Assembly: GCF_900112355.1 (NCBI RefSeq)
Contig: NZ_FOLM01000012.1
Coordinates: forward strand, 62,001-126,000
Length of the DNA: 64,000 bases
Origin: Streptomyces aidingensis
GTDB lineage: Bacteria; Actinomycetota; Actinomycetes; Streptomycetales; Streptomycetaceae
Direction of reading: 5' to 3'
Part shown: positions 17,300 to 27,063 of the stretch, in pieces
Numbering within the stretch: the first letter of the stretch is position 1
Layout of the letters: every line of letters begins with the position of its first letter
The notes under the pieces: model-generated
What the model was told of the DNA's origin: nothing
The model's input: the letters and a program-made list of their open reading frames with translations, nothing else
Database searches by the model: none
Program-made: the position numbers and the translations under genes

Positions 17300-17666
17300 C
17301 GCCGTCATCCTGCTGACCGGCGAAACAGACCTGGTCAACGCCGCCTGGCGGCACTTCACCGCCGCCCTCGGCACCCGGCTGGACGTGAGCCTGACCATGT
17401 ACGAGCACGCGGCCCGCGTGATGGCGAACGAGGGCTGCACCGTGATCAGCGTGGAGCTGCACGGTCCGCACGGGCCGCACGGGCCGCACTGCCGTGTGCG
17501 CACGGTCGAGCCCGCACCGGACGGCACCTGGCAGGGCGGCGACGGCCACCACTGCGGCCCCGACGAAGCCGTGCCCATGGCCCTCGCCATCGTCGAACAC
17601 GGCGCGGCGGCCGGGACCGGCGGCGGGCGGGACGGCGGTGTGGCAGGGGAGGTCACAGTTGGGTAA
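17286..17666 (+). CDS. Hypothetical protein, paralogue of the C-terminal part of 50225-50827
   Basis: This is a 126-residue protein. The GTG start has GGAGG six bases upstream. VILLTGETDLVNAAWRHFTA followed by LGTRLDVSLTMYE aligns with LLWLTGDDTHIRTAWKDLTT followed by LGTRTDISMTTYA in the gene at 50225-50827. Both then share a GC.V...EL segment and an EAVPMAL/ETVPLAL end. Both genes sit divergent from an XRE/DUF397 pair. This indicates a conserved but undescribed association. A GPHGPHGPH repeat is specific to this copy. Confidence 0.7.
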   Translation: MFPRDAVILLTGETDLVNAAWRHFTAALGTRLDVSLTMYEHAARVMANEGCTVISVELHGPHGPHGPHCRVRTVEPAPDGTWQGGDGHHCGPDEAVPMALAIVEHGAAAGTGGGRDGGVAGEVTVG

Positions 17667-17707
17667 TCGGGGGCGCAACCCGGCGGAGCCCGGGCGGTTT
17701 TCCGGTG

Positions 17708-20700
17708 ATGCTCGGTGATGTGACCGCTACCCGCTACCGTGCGCTGCTGCTCGGCGTCGGCGAATACCAGGACAAGGCGTTCGACCCGCTGCCCTTTGTC
17801 CAGGACGAACTCGCCGCGCTGGCCGATGCCCTGAAGGGCCGGGGCTACGAGGTCGAGAACCCGGCCGTGCCGGATGTGCGGCCCGGCCGCACCCGGGTGA
17901 AGGTGCAGATCCAGGAGTTCCTGACCACCGCCCGGACCGGTGACCGCCTGTTTCTCTATCTCAGCGGCCACGGCCTGCATATCGACGGCTCCGACTATCT
18001 GGTCCCGGCGGACGCCGACACCGGTCTGCACCCGCTCACCGATTCGCTGGTGGAGATCGGCTGGCGGCGCGAACTCGACCAGTGCGAGGCCGCCGGCGTG
18101 CTGGTGGCGGTGGACGCCTGCCGCGAGGGCGTCCACCTCAACGCCCTCAACACGAGCTGGTACTCCGGCTGGACCAGGAACCAGCGGGCGCTGGCCGAGC
18201 GCCGCCAGGTCGCCTACCTCTTCGCCTGCTCACCCGGCCAGCTCGCCTACTACGTCCGGGGCGGCGAGGGGAACGAGCCGTTCAGCGTGTTCACCCGCGC
18301 CCTGTGCGAGCTGGTCCGCGATCCCGCCGCCCCCGCCAGCCTGGCCGACGCCCGCACCGCCCTCCAGGACCGCATGAACCGGCTGCGGCGGCTGCACCGG
18401 ACGCCACCGCAGAAGGTCGTGCTGCTGGGCGAGCACGACGACCGGGAGTTTCTGATGCTGCCCGGCGGAACCACCGCCGCCCGGGACGCCCACGGCGCGC
18501 CGGCCCACCCCTGGGTGCGTGTGGCGCGCGAGCACCAGGCATGGGCCCTGGCTGCCGGCCGCCGCGGCCTGGAGGTGACCCGCGACGCCACCGTGCGGAT
18601 GGTCGGCCGCCTCGCCGAACTGCGCGACGGACCGGCCGCGGCCACCGCCGGCAACCCCTGGTACGACGGCGCCCTCGCCGAACGCACTGCCGACCGCCTC
18701 CAGTTCCTCCTCACCCCCCGGCTCTCCGACGTGGCCCCGGACCCCGGAGGGCCGGGGATCGAGCTCTCCCCGGCCGAGGCGTCCCTGCTGGTGCTGTCCC
18801 CGTTCCTGGATCATCTCCTCGGGCTGCGCCGGCTGGCCGCGGAGCTGCCCCCCGGCCCGGCCGCCGACTGGCTGTCGCCGCCCGGCAGCGCCCGCGGCGG
18901 CGTCCAAGCCGGGGAGGACCCGCTGACCCCCGGGTTCCGGCGGTATGTGCGCGGCAATCCGCGGCTCACCCGCCGTGCCGTCTGGGCCCGGACCGGCGGC
19001 GACATCGAGGGCGCGGCGGCGATCGGCTGGTGGGCCTGCGCCCACTGGGCCGACCGCACGCTCTCCGCGGTGCTCGGCGACGAGGCCGGGAAACTGCTGC
19101 ACGAGGTGTCCGACGCGGCCGAGCACGCCGGCTCCGCGCTGCTGCGCCAGACGCTCGACCCGGGCCGGATCGCCCGGCTGCTGCGCGCCACCCGGGAGGG
19201 GACCCGCTTCCTCACCGGGGACGGCCTGGCCGCCCGGGCCACCGTCGCCCCCGGCACCCGGGACGAGCAGGAGGTGCGGGAGAAGCTGCTGGCGGTCCTG
19301 CTGTCGCTCTCCTCGCTGCTGGCGATCGACCCGGCCCGGCTCGGCGATGTGGTGGTGGACCACCTGGGCATCGCGGACAGCGTGGACATACCGGGGCTGC
19401 ACCGCACCCTGGCGGCTGCCGCCTGGTCCCCGCGCGGCACCACGTCCCGGGTGCTCCACGCGGCCTGCGGCCATCCGGCCGTCTACCTGGCGCTCCAGGA
19501 GCAGGCGGACCGGGTCGGCGCCCTGCTCGGCGCGGTACAGGAGGCCGTCGCCCAGGAACCGGCGCTCGCCCCGCTGGCCGGTCTGCCCAGCCGGGCCGCC
19601 GCCGACGGGGTGGAGATGTCGGACGCCGAGAGCCGGCGCATCTACGGCGCCACCGGCGTCCACTTCCGGCTGGCCGACGACCGCGTGCAGGAACTCCTCA
19701 TGGGCGAACAGCTCTACGGCGACCGGGCGCTCGCCCTGCGCGAGCTGTACCAGAACGCACTGGACGCCTGCCGCTACCGCCGCGCCCGCACCGAGTACCT
19801 GCGCCGCACGGGCGGCGCGCCGCCCGGAACGGAGCCCGGGGCGGAGCCGCGCTGGGAGGGCCGGATCGCGTTCCGGCAGGGCGTGGACGAGCGCGGCCGG
19901 GCCTATATCGAGTGCGCGGACAACGGCATCGGGATGGGGGTGCGGGAGATCCGCGACCTGTTCGCCCGGGCCGGCAGCCGGTTCGCGGACTTCCCGGAGT
20001 TCCTGGAGGAACAGGCCGGCTGGGCCGCCCTGGACCCGCCCGTGGTGCTGCACCCCAACAGCCAGTTCGGAATCGGCGTGCTCAGCTACTTCATGCTGGC
20101 CGACGAGATCGAGGTCACCACCTGCCGGCTGGGCCGGGACGGCACGCCCGGCGACCTGCTGCGGGTCAGCATCGCCGGGCCGGGCGCGCTGTTCCGCATC
20201 ACCCCGCTGGGCACCGGCCCGGACGCCGGCACCACCGTCCGCCTCTACCTCTCGCCCCTGGTGGCGGCCCTCTCCTGCACCGATGTGCTGCGCCGGCTGC
20301 TGTGGGTGGCGGAGTTCCCGACCACCGCCCAGCACGGCGACGACAGCGTGACGTGGGAACCGGGCAGGCTGAGCGAGGCGGCACCGGTCGGCTCCGAGGA
20401 CCCCATGGCGCCGGACGCCCGGCGCTCCGGAAACTGGCTGGTGGCGGTGGGCACCGGGCGGGAACCGATCGGCGTCTGGTGGTGCGACGGGCCCGGGGGA
20501 CTGCTGGCCGACGGCCTGTGGGCCGGGACTCCCCGCTTCGGCACGGTCGTCAACCTCACCGGTCCCGAGGCCCCCGCGCTGTCGGTCGACCGGCGCTCCG
20601 TGGTCCGCCACGACCGGGCCCGCACCGAGGCGGCGCTGCGCGACGCGGTCGGCGCCCTGTGCGCCGCCCCGGACGGCCCGCCCGGCTACGACTGGCTGCG

Positions 20701-22414
20701 CCGGGTGGCCGCGGAAGCCCCGGCGCTGGCGGACGAGATCCTGCGGAGCCTCGCCGCCGACCCCGCCCGCTGCTGGGACCTGGGCCCGGACAACCGGCGG
20801 CGGATCGCCGTCTTCGGCCACTTCGGCGAGGACTTCGAGAACCCTCCGGCCGACTGGAGGGATCACTACTCCTTCTTCTCTCTCCCCGCCGCGGTCCGGT
20901 ATCTCGCCGGTGGGGGCCGGTACGGCAGACCGGCGGGGGTCTGGGAGTGGCGGCTCGGCGCCTACCTCGCCGCCGCGCCCGACGACACCGGCGCGGACGC
21001 GGCGGAGGTGCCGGCGGACCAGGTGACCGCGCTGCCCGGCGACGCCGCGCTGCTGGAGCTCGTCGAGGACCCGCCGTCGCCGGTCAGCCGGGGAGCGCTC
21101 ATCGCTCTGGCGGTCCGCACCGGCCGGGACCCCGCGGCCCTGGCCCGCCGCTTCCGGGAACTGGGTTATGAGACCGCCGACGACTCCGCACTCCCCGCGG
21201 ACCTGACGGAGAACGACCTGATCAGCGTGAGACTGATGGCGGACGAAAGCGCTCCCTGGCTGCCGGACGACCGCCCGGTGCCGCAGCGGCATCTGACCAC
21301 GGTGGCGGCACGGCTGCGCCGGCCGGTGGCGGAGGTGGCCGGCCGGCTGGCAGCCCTCGGTTACCAGGTGCCCGGCGCGGACCCCCCGGACGGCGGCGCG
21401 GCGCCGGCCGAATCCGGCCGGCGCCCCGGGCGCAAGAAGGCCCGGCTGTTCTCGCGCAAGGGCACGGCGGTGCCCGCCCCGCCCGCCGGGCCGGTGCTCC
21501 GCGGCAGCCCGCCCCGCCCCGCCGCACCGCGCGCGGACCCCTACGTCTACCAGGACGTCACCGGCTCCGGGAACGAACCCCTGACCACCCGCGTGCAGGC
21601 CCTGGGCTTCCGGCTGCCCGACCTGTCGCTGCTGCCCGGCCGCGCGCAGGGGGACGGCGCCGCCGCCTCCGGCGAGGCCGTCCCGCGGGCGGTGACCCGG
21701 CCGCAGCTTCTGCTGCTCGCCCAGCTCGCCAACCGGACCCCCTGGGAGATGGCGCGGCACCTCGCCGCGCGAGGCGTTGCGGTCCCCAAGGCGCCGGAAG
21801 CCCCGGAGGCCCCGGAGGCCGGCGAGGAGCACAAGGACCTGCTGCTGCTGGACACGCTCGGCACCGGTCCCCGGCTGCCCGGCACCACGCTCGGCCTCGG
21901 CCCGCTGATGGCCCTCGCCGCCCGGCTTCGCATGCCGCTGGACGAGGTGACCGGACGGCTGCGGGCCCTGGGGCTGCGGACCGCGGACACCGAAGGGCTG
22001 CCCTTCGACCCGGCGGCGGACCGTGCCCTGATCGGGGACTGGAACAGCGTGGACGGCGACTGGCTGCGGGGTTCCTCGGCGGGGCCGGTGGCGCTGCTAC
22101 GGGCGGCGCGCCGGACCTATATGTCGCCCCTCGAAGCCGCCCGGCGGCTGGCCGAACTCGGCTTCGCCGTGCCGCGGACGGACCGGCTTCCGGACCAGCT
22201 CCGGCCCGAGGACCTGAGAATGGTCAGCGCCGATCTGGACGGACGCGGTCCCTGGCTGGCCGAGGACCGGCCGGTCCCGGCGGTGCATGTGCTGCGGGCG
22301 GCCGTGTTCTTCGGCGAGCCGGTCTCCGCGCTGCGGGGCCGGCTCACCGGGCTCGGTTTCGAGGTTCCGGAACAGCTCGTCCCGGCCCGGCCGGGGCCGG
22401 GTCCGGGATGCTGA
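17708..22414 (+). CDS. Giant caspase-like / Hsp90-like ATPase / wHTH-type repeat fusion protein
   Basis: This protein of about 1568 residues has three parts. Residues 10-250 form a caspase-like (C14) peptidase with the catalytic His in LYLSGHG (about 88) and Cys in AVDACREG (about 138). Residues 640-900 form an Hsp90-like GHKL ATPase: ALRELYQNALDACRYR is the N-box, DNGIGMG the G1 box and NSQFGIGVLSYFML the lid region. From about 1090 to the end come five or six repeats of about 70-80 residues. Their core is a pattern like HLxxxAARLxxPxxEVAxRLxALGY, which I read as winged-helix or adaptor repeats. A helical linker joins the first two parts. I infer a conflict or programmed-death effector in which the ATPase and repeats sense a trigger and release the protease. 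No N-terminal signal peptide or transmembrane segment is seen. The ATG at 17708 has a weak ribosome site, and GTG at 17720 is an alternative. Confidence 0.85.
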   Translation: MLGDVTATRYRALLLGVGEYQDKAFDPLPFVQDELAALADALKGRGYEVENPAVPDVRPGRTRVKVQIQEFLTTARTGDRLFLYLSGHGLHIDGSDYLVPADADTGLHPLTDSLVEIGWRRELDQCEAAGVLVAVDACREGVHLNALNTSWYSGWTRNQRALAERRQVAYLFACSPGQLAYYVRGGEGNEPFSVFTRALCELVRDPAAPASLADARTALQDRMNRLRRLHRTPPQKVVLLGEHDDREFLMLPGGTTAARDAHGAPAHPWVRVAREHQAWALAAGRRGLEVTRDATVRMVGRLAELRDGPAAATAGNPWYDGALAERTADRLQFLLTPRLSDVAPDPGGPGIELSPAEASLLVLSPFLDHLLGLRRLAAELPPGPAADWLSPPGSARGGVQAGEDPLTPGFRRYVRGNPRLTRRAVWARTGGDIEGAAAIGWWACAHWADRTLSAVLGDEAGKLLHEVSDAAEHAGSALLRQTLDPGRIARLLRATREGTRFLTGDGLAARATVAPGTRDEQEVREKLLAVLLSLSSLLAIDPARLGDVVVDHLGIADSVDIPGLHRTLAAAAWSPRGTTSRVLHAACGHPAVYLALQEQADRVGALLGAVQEAVAQEPALAPLAGLPSRAAADGVEMSDAESRRIYGATGVHFRLADDRVQELLMGEQLYGDRALALRELYQNALDACRYRRARTEYLRRTGGAPPGTEPGAEPRWEGRIAFRQGVDERGRAYIECADNGIGMGVREIRDLFARAGSRFADFPEFLEEQAGWAALDPPVVLHPNSQFGIGVLSYFMLADEIEVTTCRLGRDGTPGDLLRVSIAGPGALFRITPLGTGPDAGTTVRLYLSPLVAALSCTDVLRRLLWVAEFPTTAQHGDDSVTWEPGRLSEAAPVGSEDPMAPDARRSGNWLVAVGTGREPIGVWWCDGPGGLLADGLWAGTPRFGTVVNLTGPEAPALSVDRRSVVRHDRARTEAALRDAVGALCAAPDGPPGYDWLRRVAAEAPALADEILRSLAADPARCWDLGPDNRRRIAVFGHFGEDFENPPADWRDHYSFFSLPAAVRYLAGGGRYGRPAGVWEWRLGAYLAAAPDDTGADAAEVPADQVTALPGDAALLELVEDPPSPVSRGALIALAVRTGRDPAALARRFRELGYETADDSALPADLTENDLISVRLMADESAPWLPDDRPVPQRHLTTVAARLRRPVAEVAGRLAALGYQVPGADPPDGGAAPAESGRRPGRKKARLFSRKGTAVPAPPAGPVLRGSPPRPAAPRADPYVYQDVTGSGNEPLTTRVQALGFRLPDLSLLPGRAQGDGAAASGEAVPRAVTRPQLLLLAQLANRTPWEMARHLAARGVAVPKAPEAPEAPEAGEEHKDLLLLDTLGTGPRLPGTTLGLGPLMALAARLRMPLDEVTGRLRALGLRTADTEGLPFDPAADRALIGDWNSVDGDWLRGSSAGPVALLRAARRTYMSPLEAARRLAELGFAVPRTDRLPDQLRPEDLRMVSADLDGRGPWLAEDRPVPAVHVLRAAVFFGEPVSALRGRLTGLGFEVPEQLVPARPGPGPGC

Positions 22415-22428
22415 GCGGGCCGGGGTGC

Positions 22429-22452
22429 GGGCCGGGGCCGGGGCCCCGGCCC
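22429..22452. terminator. Bidirectional terminator hairpin
   Basis: GGGCCGGGGCC (22429-22439) and GGCCCCGGCCC (22442-22452) form a GC hairpin between the convergent caspase-fusion and TerC genes. Confidence 0.65.
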
Positions 22453-22456
22453 GGGC

Positions 22457-23473
22457 TCACTTCTGCGCGTCGCCGCTGTCGCCGCCGGAGGCGGCGGCAC
22501 CGGCACCGGCCCGCTCCTGCTCACGCTGCTTGCGGGAGGCGCGGAGGCTGGTGACGGTGGTGACGGCCAGGACGGCGCAGATCACGCCGAGGGAGACGGG
22601 GATGGAGATCTCCGGGACGTGGACGCCGTACTCGTGCAGGGCGTGCAGCAGCAGCTTGACGCCGATGAAGCCGAGGATGACGGACAGGCCGTAGGAGAGG
22701 TGCACCAGCCGCTGGAGCAGGCCGCCGATCAGGAAGTAGAGCTGCCGCAGGCCCATCAGGGCGAAGGCGTTGGCGGTGAAGACGATGTACGGGTCCTGGG
22801 TCAGGCCGAAGATCGCGGGGATGGAGTCCAGCGCGAACAGCAGGTCGGTGGAGCCGATGGCCAGCATCACCAGCAGCATCGGGGTGATCAGCCGCTTGCC
22901 GTTCTCCATGATGGTGAGCTTGGTGCCGTGGTACTCCGGGGTGGAGGGCACGCGGCGCTCGATGAGCTTGAGCAGGCGGTTCTCCTCGTAGGCCTCCTCC
23001 TCCTTGCCCTGCGCCTCGGCGTGGGCCTCGCGGATCAGCTTCCAGGCGGTCCAGATCAGGAACGCGCCGAAGATGAAGAAGACCCAGGAGAAGTGCGCGA
23101 TCAGCGTGGCCCCGGCGGCGATGAAGATGCCCCGCAGGACGAGGGCGATGAGGACGCCGATCATCAGCACCCGGGCCTGGTAGGCGGGCGGGACGGCGAA
23201 CTTCGCCATGATCAGCACGAAGACGAAGAGGTTGTCGACGCTGAGGGACTTCTCGGTGACGTACCCGGCGAAGAACTCGCCGGCCGGCTGGCCGCCGCCG
23301 AACAGCCACAGCCCGATGCCGAAGAGGATGGCCAGCACCACCCAGATGATCGTCCAGGTCCCGGCTTCGCGCAGCGACACTTCGTGCGGCTTGCGGCCGA
23401 AGAAGAAATCGACGGCGATCAGGGCGCTCAGGCCGACAACGGTCAGCACCCAAGCGGTCAGCGAGATATCCAC
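22457..23473 (-). CDS. TerC-family membrane protein (probable metal exporter)
   Basis: This 338-residue integral membrane protein has about nine helices. The TerC/Alx hallmarks are EKSLSVDNLFVFVLIM and GSTDLLFALDSIPAIFGL, whose acidic residues lie within helices. Family members export manganese or act in metal homeostasis and tellurite resistance. The GTG start at 23473 has GGAGG seven bases upstream. A likely manganese riboswitch occupies the leader at 23531-23640. The C-terminal tail is Ala/Gly-rich and disordered. Confidence 0.92.
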   Translation of the reverse strand: MDISLTAWVLTVVGLSALIAVDFFFGRKPHEVSLREAGTWTIIWVVLAILFGIGLWLFGGGQPAGEFFAGYVTEKSLSVDNLFVFVLIMAKFAVPPAYQARVLMIGVLIALVLRGIFIAAGATLIAHFSWVFFIFGAFLIWTAWKLIREAHAEAQGKEEEAYEENRLLKLIERRVPSTPEYHGTKLTIMENGKRLITPMLLVMLAIGSTDLLFALDSIPAIFGLTQDPYIVFTANAFALMGLRQLYFLIGGLLQRLVHLSYGLSVILGFIGVKLLLHALHEYGVHVPEISIPVSLGVICAVLAVTTVTSLRASRKQREQERAGAGAAASGGDSGDAQK

Positions 23474-23530
23474 AGAGAATCCTCCGGCCGGAACGGCACA
23501 TGCCTGGACAGGGCACGACATGATGCGAAT

Positions 23531-23640
23531 GCCGGAGGTCTCTTCCACCCGGGGGGCCGGGCCGGCGCTCCGGGACCGGGTCAGGTCCGGTCCGTATTGA
23601 CGAAGACGCCGCGGGGGAGTACTCCCCTCCACTGCCGAGG
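23531..23640 (-). ncRNA. Likely yybP-ykoY (manganese) riboswitch
   Basis: On the minus strand the leader reads GGAGGGGAGTACTCCCC at its 5' end and GGAAGAGACCTCCGG at its 3' end. The terminal GGAGG and CCTCC pair as P1. GGGGAGTA and GAGACC match the two conserved loops of the yybP-ykoY class, which often precedes TerC genes. The call rests on motif reading, not on a covariance model. Confidence 0.7.
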
Positions 23641-23705
23641 AGCCTACGGCACCAACCAAGAAACGGTAAAGGGCGCGTCATGTAACGCCCCGCACATCCC
23701 CGGGC

Positions 23706-23942
23706 GTGGCGCGGGATGAGACGCCGGTCATTGTGCCGCTGCTGCACTTCGGGCGGTACGCCTACCACCGGGACCCGGTCGCGCCGAGCGCGCTGAAGGC
23801 ACCGATCAGCCCGTTCACCCCGCGGGCCCTGCCCGAGGAGGCGGTCGAGGCGACGATCGAGGACTTCGTACGGGCGGCGGAACCGGCCCGCCCCGGCGGG
23901 TACGACGGCGTGGAGATCATGGGCTCCGAGGGCTACCGGAGC
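23706..23942 (+). pseudogene. FadH-like 2,4-dienoyl-CoA reductase relic
   Basis: The frame encodes an internal piece of an NADH:flavin oxidoreductase: LLHFGRYAYHRDPVAPSALK, then ISPFTPRALPEEAVEATIED, then YDGVEIMGSEGY. Similarity stops abruptly after EGYRS. The barrel start and the whole C-terminal Fe-S/FAD part are absent. It is a remnant, and nothing recognisable lies between it and the next gene at 24232. Confidence 0.75.
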
Positions 23943-24231
23943 AGGGGCTGGTGCGTGCCCTGCCGTCCGGGCAGCCCGCCCGGGGCCGGCGGAAGGAGTA
24001 CGAGGTACTGCCCTCGACCGGCCGACCGAGGCCCTGCCCGGCGTGCGGCAGGCCGCAGGCGGGTGGCGCAAGAGTGGCGCACCGAGTCCGCCCGGAACCC
24101 CGACACCTTCCCCACAAGCGGAATGCGCGAAAACCCGCCCGGAGACGAGTCGGCGTCCGGCGCGGGCCAAGAAAGCCTCTAGCGCGGGGGCGCACCGTGG
24201 GGTTCCCGGTGTCGCGCGAGAGGAGACGGAC

Positions 24232-25989
24232 ATGCTGCTGAGCGAGGTGCGCCCGCGACAGCCGGCGGTGGACCAGTGGGTCGCGGTCCGGCGCCGGATC
24301 ACCGCGGTGGACCAGGCGTTCGGCGATCCGTGGGACGAGGACAACCCCCTGGGCTTCACCGAAATCCTGGCCGCCGACGAGCGGGAGAGCTGTCTGGCGG
24401 CGGCCCTGGAGAAGTACGACGAGCACCTGCTGAACGCCGAGTTCGTGCCCGCCGCCCTGGGCGGCCGGCTGGTGGGCATGGACACCGCCGGCGCCGTGCT
24501 GCGCCCGGTCTTCCGCCGGGACGCCCGGCTGGGCGCCATCGGCGGCATCTCCTCCCTGCTGGTCGCCTCCGTGGTCTGGGCGGCCGGCAGCGAGGCGCAG
24601 CGCCGCCGCACCGCCGACGCGCTGCTCGGCGGCGGCCGGCTCGCCATCGCCTGCCACCAGCTCGAACACGCCAACATCTTTTTCCAGGAGGAGTTCCGCG
24701 CCAAGCCGGCCGGCGGCGGCTACGTCCTCTCCGGCCGCAAGCCGGCCATCAACAACCTCGACCGGGCCGAACTGATCCTGGCCTACGCCTCCGGCCCGGA
24801 CGGCCACTCCCTCTTCCTGCTGGACCGGGACCGCCTGCCCGGCCCCTGGATGAAGCGGCTCGGCGGCGCGCCGGCCGGCTGGGGCGGCATGGGCCTGGGC
24901 GGACTGGAACTGCTGGAGTGCCCGGTCCCGGCCTCCTCCCTGGTCGGCGGCTGGGGCCAGGGCGTGGCGGCGGGCGCCTCCGCCTATCCGCTGATGAACG
25001 CCACCATCGCCGCCATGCTGATCGGCCTGGGCGACACCGCGCTGCGCGCCACGCTGCGCTTCGCCGCCGGGCGTGCCCGGCCCGGCCGCTCCACCCCCGC
25101 CCAGGTGCGCACCGCCGTCAACGGTGCCTTCACCGACCTGCTGATCGCGGACTGCCTGACGCTGACCGCCACCCGCTCCCTCCACCTCGTGCCGGAGCAG
25201 TGTGACGTATTGACTGCTGCCGCCAAGTATCTGGTGCCGAAGGTGCTGAGCGAGTCCATGCACCACCTGTCCACCATCCTGGGCGACGGCTTCCACACCA
25301 CCGCCGGCCCGGCCGCGCTGGTCCGCAAGCATCTGCGGGACGTGGACACGGTCAGCTTCGGCCACGTCGGCAGCGCGGTGTGCCAGACCGCGATCGTGCC
25401 GTTCCTGCCGATGCTGGCCCGGGACCGGGACAACCGCACGGCCCAGCCCGACCCCGCACTGTTCCGGCCGGGCACCGCCGTGCCCGCCCTGGACCCGGAC
25501 CGGCTGGCGCAGTTCGGCGGCGGCGACCGGCTGTGGGGCTATCTGTCCCGCGCCGTGGACAGCGGGGAACTCGGCCCGGCCGGCACCTCCGACGACCTGG
25601 CCGACGAGTTCGCGGTGCGCGCCACCGCCTTCGCCGCCGAACTGGCCGATGTCCTGGAGACCGCCACCGACCTGGGCTTCGACACCGGCGACCCGGTGGA
25701 CGACCCGCGCGCCATCCCGCTCAGCGAGCGCTACGCCCTGCTGCTGGCCGCCGCCTCCTGCCTGGGTGTGTGGCGGGAGGCCGCGGCGGCGCCCGCCGAC
25801 GACCCCGGCGCGGGCTTCCTGGCCGACCCGGCCTGGCTGCTGCTGGCCCTGGACCGGCTGCTGCGCCGCCTGGGCCGCCCGGTGCCGCCGGTGCCGGCCG
25901 CGGCGGTGGACCGGGTCCACGACGAACTGCGGCGGCGGGCCGACGGCGCCCGCGCCTTCGACCTCTACGCCGCGGAGCTGACGGGATGA
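24232..25989 (+). CDS. Acyl-CoA dehydrogenase family protein
   Basis: This 585-residue flavoprotein has the acyl-CoA dehydrogenase layout. An N-terminal helical domain contains EFVPAALGGRLVGMD. A middle beta domain contains LACHQ-like IACHQLEHANIFFQEEFRAK and GYVLSGRKPAINNLDRAELI. A C-terminal helical bundle follows. It is longer than catabolic enzymes (about 380 residues), with an extra C-terminal region of about 150 residues. It is translationally coupled (ATGA) to a phosphopantetheinyl transferase, so a role on carrier-bound acyl chains in the neighbouring cluster is plausible. The ATG has AGGAG six bases upstream. Confidence 0.85.
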   Translation: MLLSEVRPRQPAVDQWVAVRRRITAVDQAFGDPWDEDNPLGFTEILAADERESCLAAALEKYDEHLLNAEFVPAALGGRLVGMDTAGAVLRPVFRRDARLGAIGGISSLLVASVVWAAGSEAQRRRTADALLGGGRLAIACHQLEHANIFFQEEFRAKPAGGGYVLSGRKPAINNLDRAELILAYASGPDGHSLFLLDRDRLPGPWMKRLGGAPAGWGGMGLGGLELLECPVPASSLVGGWGQGVAAGASAYPLMNATIAAMLIGLGDTALRATLRFAAGRARPGRSTPAQVRTAVNGAFTDLLIADCLTLTATRSLHLVPEQCDVLTAAAKYLVPKVLSESMHHLSTILGDGFHTTAGPAALVRKHLRDVDTVSFGHVGSAVCQTAIVPFLPMLARDRDNRTAQPDPALFRPGTAVPALDPDRLAQFGGGDRLWGYLSRAVDSGELGPAGTSDDLADEFAVRATAFAAELADVLETATDLGFDTGDPVDDPRAIPLSERYALLLAAASCLGVWREAAAAPADDPGAGFLADPAWLLLALDRLLRRLGRPVPPVPAAAVDRVHDELRRRADGARAFDLYAAELTG

Positions 25990-26879
25990 GCGGTACGGAA
26001 CGCGCGGAGCGGAAACGCGGACTCCCCCCGGTGCGCATGGTGGGCGCGCCCTGGGGGGTGTGGGACGTGGTGTCCAAGGACATCCGCACCACGGGGGTGG
26101 CGCTGGCCGCCACCACCCTGGGCCGCTGGGCGGAGGACCGCCCGGTCGAGCCGCGGGTGCGCACCCTGCTCGGCCGGGACCTGCCCCGGTACACGGCGAT
26201 GGAGGACGGCGTCGTCCGGGAGCGGTTCGCCGCCTCCCGGGTGCTGCTGCGCTGCGTGGTGGCCGCGGCCATCGGCGTACCGCCGGGCGGCGTGGACATC
26301 GGCTACCACCTCAGCGGCCGGCCCTATGCCCGCGGCTACGACCAGGTGGACATCTCGCTCAGCCACACCGGCGACATCATCCTGGTAGGGGTCACCTCCC
26401 GGGGCCGGATAGGGGTGGATGTGGAGCCGGCCGGCCGGGCCGCCGAAGTGGCCGAACTGGACCGGCACATCTGCACCCCGCCCGAGCTGGCGGCGGTCAA
26501 CGAGGGCCCGGCGGAGGAGCGGCCGGCCCGGCTGCTGCGCATCTGGATGCTGAAGGAGGCGTACAGCAAGGCGCTGGGCCAGGGGCTGCGGTTCTCCTTC
26601 ACCGAATTCGGCTTCGCCCCGGCGCCGCCGCGCGGCAGCCGCGGCGCGGTCCGCGGCGACACGGTGGCGGCCGGGCCGGGCGCGGCCGTGCTGTGCGGCC
26701 GGGACGGCGCCCCGGTGGACGCCTCGGCCTGGCGGTTCCACAGCCTGGACCTGGAGGGCGGGATGCTGGCGGCGGTGGCGCTGCAGTATCTGCCGACCGG
26801 CTCCTCCGAGGACATCCGCGGCGGCACCGTCGTCAACCGCGCCACCGCCCGCGCCATCTGGGGCACCCGCGCGGGCTGA
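25986..26879 (+). CDS. 4'-phosphopantetheinyl transferase (Sfp type)
   Basis: A 297-residue enzyme expected to convert apo carrier proteins to the holo form with coenzyme A. The three Sfp-family motifs are present: VDISLSHTGD near residue 120, IGVDVEP near 141 (magnesium ligands) and WMLKEAYSKALGQGLRF near 186. The ATG overlaps the TGA of the acyl-CoA dehydrogenase gene. Candidate substrates in the window are the ACP at 61220-61489 and the carrier domains of the PKS starting at 62492. Confidence 0.93.
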   Translation: MSGTERAERKRGLPPVRMVGAPWGVWDVVSKDIRTTGVALAATTLGRWAEDRPVEPRVRTLLGRDLPRYTAMEDGVVRERFAASRVLLRCVVAAAIGVPPGGVDIGYHLSGRPYARGYDQVDISLSHTGDIILVGVTSRGRIGVDVEPAGRAAEVAELDRHICTPPELAAVNEGPAEERPARLLRIWMLKEAYSKALGQGLRFSFTEFGFAPAPPRGSRGAVRGDTVAAGPGAAVLCGRDGAPVDASAWRFHSLDLEGGMLAAVALQYLPTGSSEDIRGGTVVNRATARAIWGTRAG

Positions 26880-27063
26880 CCCGGCGGCCCGGCGGCCCGG
26901 CCGTCCGGCCGCTGCTGCCCCGCCGGCCCGAGCCGCGCCCGAGCGGGGTCCGAGCACGGTCCGAGCACGGTCGGGCACCAAGGGATATCCGCCGCCGCCC
27001 GCTTCCCGCTCCCCGCTTCCGCTTCCCGCGTTCACCGGCCGTGACGGTTGCTCCCGCACATGC

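Noticed and set aside
18230..21832. A 1200-codon open frame on the minus strand
   Set aside because: It lies fully opposite the caspase/Hsp90-like gene, whose domains are clear. Its product is low-complexity Gly/Arg/Val sequence typical of an antisense shadow in GC-rich DNA.
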